NCBI GenBank assembly: GCA_903772945.1
Contig: CAICTM010000120.1
Location: 1 to 64,000, forward strand
Reading direction: 5' to 3'
Source: Seminavis robusta
Lineage: Eukaryota; Bacillariophyta; Bacillariophyceae; Naviculales; Naviculaceae
Length of the DNA stretch: 64,000 nt
Of the stretch, positions 56,001-64,000 are shown piece after piece (within the stretch, counting starts at the first letter, position 1; every line of letters begins with the position of its first letter). A program made the translations under genes and the position numbers. The notes beneath the pieces are model-generated. The model made no database searches, was not told the origin of the DNA, and was given only the letters and a program-made list of their open reading frames with translations.

Positions 56001-59000
56001 ATCACCAAGCTCAAGTCCCAGTGCAACTCCAAGTGCCAGCCCCAGCTTATCGCCCAGTGTCTCCCCAAGCTCTGACCCAAGTGCCTCGCCAAGTGCAACT
56101 CCAACATTGAATCCTAGCTTGATTCCAACTACATCACCAAGCAAACCCCCCAGCGACGTTCCAAGTCTTGTACCTTCTCCAGCACCAAGCGCATCACCAA
56201 GTTCTGCACCTAGTGTATCACCCAGCTCTTCACCCAGCACCTCTCCAAGTGCAAGCCCCAGCTCATCACCCAGCGATGTGCCCAGCGATATGCCCAGCTT
56301 GGTACCAACTCTGTCTCCTAGTCTCATCCCAAGTCGTTCACCAAGTGTGACACCCAGTACCTTGCCGAGTGCAAAGCCAAGTAGCTCTCCCAGTGCAGAG
56401 CCAAGTAGCTCACCGAGTGCCTCTCCCAGTGACATGCCCAGTGATTTTCCAAGTCTTGTTCCTTCATCTGCCCCAAGCACATCACCAAGTGCAACTCCAA
56501 GCAGTTCACCAAGTGCAGCTCCAAGCGATATACCAAGTGACATTCCAAGTCTAGTCCCAAGCTCTAGCCCAAGCACTACACCCAGTGCTATTCCCAGTTC
56601 TTCGCCTAGTGCAACTCCAACATTGAATCCTAGCTTGATTCCAACTACATCACCAAGCTCTACCCCCAGTGCAACTCCCAGTGATATGCCAAGCGACGTA
56701 CCAAGTTTAGTTCCCAGTGCTTCCCCAAGTTCACACCAAGTGAACCCAGTTCATCACCAAGTGCAACTCCAACATTGAATCCTAGCTTGATTCCAACTAC
56801 ATCACCAAGCTCTACCCCCAGTGCAACTCCCAGTGATATGCCAAGCGACGTACCAAGTTTAGTTCCCAGTGCTTCCCCAAGTTCAGCACCAAGCCGACCA
56901 CCCAGTTCATCACCAAGTGCAGCACCAAGTAGCACCCCAAGTTCCACACCCAGTTCTGCGCCAAGCTCTTCCCCCAGTGCAACTCCAAGTGATATGCCAA
57001 GTGATGTTCCAAGTCTAGTTCCCAGTGCTTCCCCAAGCACTAAACCAAGCAAGACTCCTAGTGTTGTCCCCAGTTCAACCCCCAGTGACATGCCCAGCGA
57101 TTTACCCAGCCTAGTTCCCAGCGCATCTCCGAGTTCCAGTCCCAGTGATGTGCCCAGTGATATTCCAAGTCGTGTCCCAAGCAAGTCACCCAGCGCGTCA
57201 CCTAGCAAAACCCCAAGTGCATCACCAAGTGCAACTCCAACATTGAATCCTAGCTTGATTCCAACTACATCGCCAAGCTCTGCTCCCAGTTTTGAACCAA
57301 GTGATATGCCCAGTGACATTCCAAGTCTTGTTCCAAGTGCGTCCCCCTGCAAATCCAAGTTCATCTCCTAGTGCATCACCTAGCAAAACCCCAAGTGCTT
57401 CTCCAAGTGTAACTCCCAGTGCACATCCTAGCTCTACACCGAGTTATGAGCCAAGTGATGTGCCCAGTGATATTCAAGTCGTGTCCCAAGCAAGTCACCC
57501 AGCGGTCACCTAGCAAAACCCCAATGCATCACCAAGTGCAAGTCCCAGTGTATCTCCTAGTTCTTCACCTAGCTATGAGCCAAGTGATGCACCTAGTGAC
57601 ATTCCAAGTCTTGTTCCAAGTGAGTCGCCCAGTGCAAATCCAAGTTCATCTCCTAGTGCATCACCTAGCAAAACCCCAAGTGCTTCTCCAAGTGCAACTC
57701 CCAGTGCAAATCCTAGCTCTACACCAAGTTATGAGCCAAGTGATGTGCCCAGTGATATTCCAAGTCGTGTCCCAAGCTCATCCCCAAGTGCAGCCCCTAG
57801 TTCACCCCCAACTGCAGCACCATCGGCCCCACCAAGTGCACCACCAACTGATATGCCCAGTAAATCACCAACAAATTTGCCCAGTTCCTTGCCAACAGAG
57901 GAATTCTGTGAATTTGATTTGGAGCTCAACTGTGTTCCCCCACCTGGGTTTGAAAGCTGTAATGCAACTCCACCCCCAGTAACTCAGTGCACTGGGCGTC
58001 CCTTTGAAATGGGGTTCCTCTACAATGGAGGCACCTGTGATCAGAGTTTCAATGTTCAAGAAGGTCAAAATCTCTTCTTCTGTACTGACTTCAGTGGTGG
58101 TCCTCCAACTGAAAGAGGTGCCATGTCCTACATTGTTGTCACTGATACGGATGAAGACACTGTCTATCATTCTGATTGGGTGGCTGTTGGGGATATCTTT
58201 ACCCTATCAGACGGTGGCAACCGATTCACAGCAAACCAGCTCATTACAATTTACAGCAGCAATGAGACTTCTGATTCAGCAAACATCATTCAATCTATCC
58301 AATACCACAGCTCCTGTTCAAGCAACCTCTTTCTGAAAGACAGGTTTGGCGCCACTCAGCTTGTAGTATGGATCAATGAAGACCAAGGAGTTGTGTCTTG
58401 TTTTGCAAACCAGACATTTGAGATGGACATCACCATCCCAGTTGACATAGTGGGCGGCCCAGCAACTCTGCAAAGCTTGACTGTGGCGTCAAACATTGAT
58501 CCATTCTTTTTCAATCTTACAGACAAAGTTGCTGGCACCGTGGTTGAAGCAGGAGAAACGGTTGCTGTCTCCATTACGGTCCCCATTGATTTGACTGAAC
58601 GAAAGACGTACAATCTGTTGGTGACTGTATTTGCCGTGACTGCTTCAGGTCAGACTTGCAGAGCCACAGATCTGACTTCCTTTGATGCAGGATATCCTTT
58701 GCCTCCCATCTTCCCCACCTTTTCACCAACCTCAGCTCCAACAGGCACTGAACCACCAACCCCTGATCCAGAGACCAGTGTATGCAATCTGGAAGCAGAC
58801 ATTAGCTGCCGGTCTTCGCAGGGAGTGAGCTGCAGGAGGTTGGAGGCACCCACTGCCAGCGTTTGTGATTCTGAGTCGCCCGTAACATTCCTCTCCTTTC
58901 GCTACACTGGGGCAAGCTGCGGTGACACTGTCGGCTGCGAAGAACTGGATGCGGGCAATCCCATCGTTGACGAAGAAGTCTTCGTCAGCATCACGAATAG

Positions 59001-59535
59001 AGATGGGGACAGCGTCTTTGAAAGCGTTGTGTTCGAGGACGACATAATCACCCTCACCAGCGGAATAGACCGTGAGATTACAATCACTGTTTACACAGCC
59101 GATGCGGCAAGCGGTACTTCGGGAGTCCAGCTACAGACAATTGAACGGCTTCAGATTGGCTGCAATGGCCGAATTGGACAGGATTTGACGCTTTTGCAGG
59201 AACTCGGCGCCTTCCAGATAATCGCTTTCGAAAACGCTGATCAAGGACGACAGACTATTTTGGAACAAATCACACTTTCATATACTGTGACAAACGAAGG
59301 TCCGCTCCCTGCCACCGTCAACTCGGCTGCCAAGACCGAGCCTACCATTACAGAACTATTACCAGACGGCCCAGAAATCCTGCAAGGATTGGAGTCCAGA
59401 ACGTTTGTCGATGAGCCCTTGACGATCAACTTGGCCGAAGGCGGCGAGTTCCGATTTGACTTTGGTGTAGTAGGCGAAGCTACTCAGAGTGGAGGCGAAT
59501 GCTTCGACAACGAAAGCTACATCTTTTCTATATAA
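53058..59535 (+). CDS. Giant Ser/Pro-repeat cell-surface protein (frame broken in the repeat)
   Basis: Exons 53058-53522 and 53638-59535, about 2,100 codons in all. After a signal peptide (LVSILFVLFLSCPSFLAAG), a basic patch RRRRRTTSTRRR and a short PS-rich linker come three related Cys-domains (each begins V(D/E)xxC, as VDISCTGPDGLDC, VDIACTNEMGTEC, VEMICLVDGLDC). The PSDMPSDVPS-type tract spans 55915-57900. Two further domains follow: the first has RPFEMGFLYNGGTC, GAMSYIVVTD and IQYHSSCSSNLFLKDRFG, a pattern I recall from many diatom surface proteins; the second (LEADISCRSSQGVSC) resembles the first three. The frame changes near 56735 and 57345, and three one-base losses fall at 57475-57530. 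Since the flanking domains stay intact in one frame, these look like consensus errors. Likely a wall, adhesion or mucilage protein; no C-terminal anchor. Confidence 0.8.
55915..57900 (+). repeat. Degenerate 6- to 12-bp coding repeat (PSxxPS)
   Basis: A CCAAGT/CCCAGT-based repeat encodes PSATPS, PSSSPS, PSDMPSDVPS and similar. It includes a recent 152-bp duplication (about 56608 and 56760, identical for more than 100 bp, containing ACATTGAATCCTAGCTTG) and a third copy of that block near 57240. The antisense LGxxLG ORFs over it are artefacts. Confidence 0.9.
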
Positions 59536-59926
59536 TGGCAACAGCAACTCAGCGAAGCAGGTTGAACAAAACTTTCAAGCAAACCATGAGGTGAAAGGAT
59601 GTTTGCGGCTGTATGCCTTCGATATTTGCATGTTATTTACTTCATATTTACGTATCATATATCACTTACTATAATTAAACTTTTTAGAGAACTCATGTTG
59701 CCGGTAAATTCACTAGCTAGAGCTCTACATGTGCTGCTTTCTTTGGCAATGTCATGCACGCGAGTTTCAGTCTGTCAGCGCTCGAAGCTGCCCATCTCAA
59801 AAGAGCGTAGTGAAGACTGAAGGGTCAGGATCTCTGTCTCTCTACCCCTGCCATCTTGGTGTCTACCGTATTGGTATGGTGCATCAGGATAACAAGCTTT
59901 ATGGTGAAATTGTTCCCAGGTCGACC
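59536..59926. other. Intergenic between convergent genes
   Basis: 3' ends of the giant protein gene and of the next minus-strand gene. CTAGCTAG lies at about 59711. Nothing else seen. Confidence 0.5.
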
Positions 59927-61989
59927 CTACCGTATACCGCTATTCAAGTCCAGTACATCATCACAGCATCGCACACCTACAAAGGGCCACCACAACACCC
60001 TGCCTAGAGCCTTCCGCCTAGCTGGCCATCTCGGAATATCTCCCTTGTCTTTCCAGCTCCATCGTTGAAGAATGCTTCTGCTTGTATATGCCAACCATTC
60101 AAACGTACTATCTACTGCTAGCAAGAAATGAAGAAACGGCAATGCAATGGTTGATTTGGTGGTCGCTCACCGAATAAAGTCACTTTGGGTTGCGTTGGGA
60201 TTTCCGATGGAATCGTTGAGGGAGAGACGGACGGTATGCGAGTAGGATTTTGTGTAGGACTACGAGAAATCGAAGGTCTCAAAGAGGGTCCCGAAGATGG
60301 AAATGATGTGGGCAATTGGGAAACAGACGGCTGGAACGAAGGTTCTGTGGTGGGGGCATTGGAGGGAAGTTGGCTTGGAGAGCAAGATGGTGTCGTTGTG
60401 GGCCCAGGGCTGGGCAAAATTGAGGGAATATCTGTTGGAGTGAACGATGGGGTATTGGTGGGATTATTCGTTGGGGAAACAGATGGGGCATTCGTGGGAC
60501 CAAGAGTGGGCGTCACTGAAGGGAGATTTGTGGGACCTTCGGAGGGACTTTTTGAGGGGCCCATACTTGGCGAGATGGTTGGCATTTCGGAAGGCGCTTC
60601 GCTCGGTGGATCCGAGAAACAAATGCCAGTTGTGATGCATAGCGCATTTAGGTAGTAAGGATCGTTTATGTCGTCTGGGATCGTCTTTGCAACATCCTGG
60701 GGGGGATCATAACACAATCCAAACGCTTCACAAAAGACCACCTGAGAAGCTGTGTTTATCCAGGGTTGGGCTTCCCAAATTTGTCCAAACTTCCAAAACC
60801 ACATTTTGTAGTAAAATGGAGCTTCGACCCAATTAGAAGGAGTAGACGCAAACGTTGGAGCTGGTGTCGGCGCAGGACTCGGTCGGGCGACGGTGGGCCA
60901 GGGTGTGAAGGCCGACGCACTTGTTGCTGCAGGTGTGGGCCACGGCGTGAAGGCTGATGCACTGGCGGGTGTGGGTGGTGGAGTTGTTGTAATGTTGGTC
61001 CAACAGATTCCGGAGAATTGACAAAAAAGATCACTCTTGACAACTCCTTCCACAGCTGGAAAAAGAGTATCAGTAATGAAACTGGTAACACTTTCGAGTG
61101 TATTGTCAATTCCATCTAGGTCTCCTTCCGATTCGTCCGGTTCCGTGTCTTCTGCATCGCTGTTGTCGTTGTTGTTGAAGTCTTGCGGTGTTATAACGAT
61201 CACTTGGCCGGCACCGTCTTCCTGATTGTCTTCCCGATCTTCTGTCGGTGGTGCAATCCAGGTGGTGAAATCACTAAAATCCTCTTCGGTAGGAACGGTC
61301 TCTTCGCGCGCTATGGCCACTGTGGTTGTCTCTGGCGCTTCTTCTTCTGTCTCTGGTTCTTCTTCCGTCTCTGGTTCCGGTTGCTCTGGTTCTGGAAATG
61401 TCCAGGATGTAAAGTCTGACCAATTCGGTTCGTTGCCACTGTCAGCAGTCTTGCGTCGTCTCTGTTTTTCAGGCACTCGTAGTGACGATGCTGGTTGTTG
61501 CGGTGATCTTATTTGGTTCTCGATTTCTTCTTGCCCTCGCAGGAGAGAATGATGCTAAAGAAGGTGGGTTGTAAAAATGAAAGTGAGAAAATAAAAATAA
61601 ACGAAAATGTGAGAAGTTGTGGAAATGAAATTCTGCGAAACAAAAAACAAGCCATTCAGAGTCGAGTCTACCCTGCACTATGAGAGTATTCAAACAGGAG
61701 AAGAAGCCACGCACCGTGCAAGCAAAACGATAGGAAACCAAACTGTCATACTAAAGAGTTGAACAAGCATCATACCGATGCCATTGACAATAGTATGAAA
61801 CGTATAACTCAAGTACAAAAAGAGAATGGAACAGAACGCAACAACGGTAGCATTGGAATTCTGTACCTTACTGTCGTGTTGTTCTGTCGACGTTGTTGCA
61901 GCTGCAGGATCCTCTGCCAAGGCTTCCTGTATCAAGAACCCTAGTAGTAAGGGAATCAGAAAGACTACCAATGTTGCTTGAGATCTCAT
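59927..61989 (-). CDS. Membrane-anchored Ser/Pro-rich surface protein
   Basis: About 617 residues. Exon 1 (61989 to 61711 or 61696) encodes a signal peptide (LVVFLIPLLLGFLIQEALA) and a membrane helix (VVAFCSILFLYLSYTFHTIV). Exon 2 (61554-60171) encodes a Glu/Pro/Thr-rich region (EPEQPEPETEEEPETEEE), three repeats with Cys and an aromatic core (SDLFCQFSGICW, VVFCEAFGLCYDPP, LNALCITTGICFSDPP), and a PSxxPS/PTxxPT tract like that of the gene at 53058. Exon 3 (60114-59927), after a 56-bp intron with a good GTGAGC donor and a pyrimidine-rich TAGCAG acceptor, encodes a Trp/Arg-rich end. Without that splice the protein would stop at 60118. The first donor is uncertain (GTGGCT or GTTTGA both keep phase). 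The three xLCxxxGxC units look like a small repeated binding motif. Confidence 0.65.
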
Positions 61990-62479
61990 GGTCGATGATT
62001 CTTTTGTTGGCTTTGGCTGTTGCAAATGGAGAAGTCGCGATGTTGCTCGCCCACAACGAAATAAACAAGCGAATTCGGCGATGTGTTCGGAACATTTATT
62101 TGGACGTCGATTCGATTCATTCCAACTGTGACTGCGCCACCTCTTCGTTTTACTGCCATGCTCGTGGGAACACGTCACGGTTCCACCAAACAAATGACCG
62201 CCACGAGACCCAATTCCAACATTCCACGTTCACCAGATACGCCACGGTACCCATAGTATTAATGAACCAGATATCGAAGTACCGCAAGATAAGCGCCTAG
62301 CCAGCTACATATCTATAGGAGTTCCATATCTTTACATGAAGCGCTGATTGAATCATTCCAAATCGCATCGAGATGCCCGAGGCCCGAAAGCGTGTACATT
62401 TCTTTTCAATTACAGTAGCTTGCCGTTGGTTGGTTCACCGCAAACCAAGAAATAGCTTACAACCAACCGGACAGCCACA
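61990..62479. other. Intergenic between divergent genes
   Basis: No gene. The frame of the minus-strand gene stays open upstream to 62193, but without a better start than 61989, which begins the signal peptide. Confidence 0.5.
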
Positions 62480-63728
62480 ATGAACGTCCGCAGCTCCTTG
62501 ATCAGCAAAGTTCTCTTGTTGATGGCCCTTGTGGCTATCATAATCGTCGCCGTCAGCGGCGATCATCTTCGAAAGCGCGATGGAGCCATGGCCCGCACTG
62601 GTGGAGTCACGACTCGAAAGCTGGACTCCTCTGACAGCAGCGAGGACTCGTCAAGTAGCGACAGCGGCGACGGTGATAGCTCCACCAGTACCGGCACGGA
62701 TGCAACGCCAGCTCCTGAACCAACCGAGGATAGCGTAGATGACACTTCAAATGAAGAGGTTGAGGAGACGTCCAGCGACGATGGAGGTTCAATGCTACAG
62801 AGGATAAGAGTGGTGGTTGGGTGGATGCATTTACCCCAGAACTGGTAAAGGTGGAGAGGAAGAATCCAATAGCACGTCAAGTGAAGAGGTTGAGGTGACG
62901 TCCAGACGATGGAGGTTCCAATGCTACAGAGGATAAGAGTGGTGGTTGGGTGGATGCATTTACCCCAGCAACTGGTAAAGGTGGAGAGGAAGAATCCAAT
63001 AGCACGTCAAGTGAAGAGGTTGAGGTGACGTCCAGCGACGATGGAGGTTCCAATGCTACAGAGGATAAGAGTGGTGGTTGGGTGGATGCATTTACCCAGC
63101 AACTGGTAAAGGAGGAGAGGAAGAATCCAATAGCACGTCAAGTGAAGAGGTGGACTCCTCTGACAGCAGCGAGGACTCGTCAAGTAGCGACAGCGGCGAC
63201 GGTGATAGCTCCACCAGTACCGGCACGGATGCAACGCCAGCTCCTGAACCAACCGAGGATAGCGTAGATGACACTTCAAATGAAGAGGTTGAGGTGACGT
63301 CCAGCGACGATGGAGGTTCCAATGCTACAGAGGATAAGAGTGGTGGTTGGGTGGATGCATTTACCCCAGCAACTGGTAAAGGTGGAGAGGAAGAATCCAA
63401 TAGCACGTCAAGTGAAGAGGTTGAGGTGACGTCCAGCGACGATGGAGGTTCCAATGCTACAGAGGATAAGAGTGGTGGTTGGGTGGATGCATTTACCCCA
63501 GCAACTGGTAAAGGTGGAGAGGAAGAATCCAATAGCACGTCAAGTGAAGAGGTTGAGGTGACGTCCAGCGACGATGGAGGTTCCAATGCTACAGAGGATA
63601 AGAGTGGTGGTTGGGTGGATGCATTTACCCCAGCAACTGGTAAAGGAGGAGAGGAAGAATCTGACGACTCTTCTTCGGACTCTTCTTCGGACTCTTCTTC
63701 TTCGGATGAAAATGCCAGTGTGGAATAG
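62480..63728 (+). CDS. Secreted Ser/Asp/Glu repeat protein (frame broken in its repeats)
   Basis: It starts with a signal peptide (ISKVLLLMALVAIIIVAVSG at 62501-62560), a basic pair and a Ser/Asp tract (SSDSSEDSSSSDSGDGDSS). A 44-residue unit then repeats: EVTSSDDGGSNATEDK, SGGWVDAFTPATGKGGEEES, NSTSSE. The protein ends SSDSSSSDENASVE. As written, the frame is lost and regained between about 62790 and 63100 by single-base losses relative to the other copies (GGTTC-AATG, CCCC-AGAACT, GTCC-AGACG, TTTACC-CAGC); the last three units are clean. With these treated as sequence errors it is one ORF of about 415 codons. Highly acidic, with NST and NAT sites, hence probably glycosylated and able to bind Ca2+ or silica-associated cations. 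No membrane anchor. Function unknown. Confidence 0.75.
62755..63665 (+). repeat. 132-bp tandem repeat plus 526-bp higher-order duplication
   Basis: Six to seven units containing GATAAGAGTGGTGGTTGGGT and GGTAAAGGTGGAGAGGAAGA. A larger duplication repeats the Ser/Asp tract and CCAGCTCCTGAACCAACCGA (62624-62789 and 63150-63315), so the array grew by unequal exchange including the single-copy N-terminal part. Confidence 0.9.
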
Positions 63729-64000
63729 TTAAGCAGCACCATTTTCTTTGTTTTCTCTGAAGCCAGTTGGGCCAAGCCAAGCCATCCAAGGGGCGAGTAT
63801 GTATTAAGCAGGAGCAACTTGTGAACGCAATGTGCTTGACTTGATCAGTGAGCCCGTCCGAGTACATGAATACATAATGATAACAGAAGTCTGAATATGA
63901 CATTAGTTTGTTCCCTCGAAGTGTGAAGGGAAGAAGTGTTCCCACCACGGCCACTCCAGATTGCTACGGTACGAAGCAGCCTTGCCAGCCTTCGATGCAT
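63729..64000. other. 3' flank to window edge
   Basis: No gene seen. An antisense ORF over the repeat array extends into it and is an artefact. Confidence 0.5.

Noticed and set aside
55887-57364. Long antisense ORFs reading LGxxLGxxLG over the Ser/Pro tract
   Set aside because: They are the reverse reading of the CCAAGT-type coding repeat, which has no stops in that frame; the composition is extreme and there is no start context or domain.

Overview
The window is nuclear DNA of a eukaryote, most likely a pennate diatom. The reasons are short GT-AG introns (about 56-156 bp), long Ser/Pro cell-surface proteins built on PSxxPS repeats, secreted leucine-rich-repeat and Cys-rich GPI-type proteins, a small RGLE-type protein of a kind I recall only from diatoms, and intergenic DNA full of the palindromes CTAGCTAG and GGTACC. 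The texture reminds me of Seminavis robusta, but that is an inference from memory. Genes lie on both strands without operons; exon boundaries were worked out by hand from splice sites and reading-frame phase.

Left part (1-24.6 kb): a hybrid histidine kinase cut by the window edge, with two recently duplicated receiver domains; a small RGLE-type protein with a frame problem near its N-terminus; two secreted acidic proteins (the larger Cys-rich, both likely GPI-anchored); a 740-residue multi-pass membrane protein; an intact Crypton-type tyrosine-recombinase transposase carrying a GCR1_C-like DNA-binding domain; a secreted Hint (Hog) protein; a secreted LRR protein whose intron is stop-free and in frame; and a small U-box protein.

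Middle part (24.6-40 kb): a five-exon P5B-type ATPase with a Cys-rich luminal N-terminus; a large fusion of a gamma-glutamylcyclotransferase-like domain with a STAND NTPase, membrane helices and TPRs, bracketed by diverged direct repeats; a secreted EF-hand and Ser/Thr/Pro-rich protein; and a membrane protein with a basic low-complexity N-terminus.

40-46.6 kb is a young, repeat-built neighbourhood. Three paralogous genes for about 107-residue acidic proteins flank three tandem copies of a roughly 0.5-kb non-coding unit. The middle unit has been hit by a 978-bp hAT-like element (16-bp inverted ends, 8-bp target duplication, its own 109-codon ORF) and by a roughly 370-bp MITE.

Right part (46.6-64 kb): a decayed flavin-containing monooxygenase; a six-exon catalase-like secreted protein with an apparent 7-nt microexon; a giant (about 2,100 codon) Ser/Pro-repeat surface protein; a second, membrane-anchored Ser/Pro protein; and a secreted Ser/Asp/Glu-rich protein made of a 132-bp tandem repeat. 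In the two most repetitive genes the frame is broken by clustered one-base deletions that look like assembly errors in unpolished repeats rather than biology.
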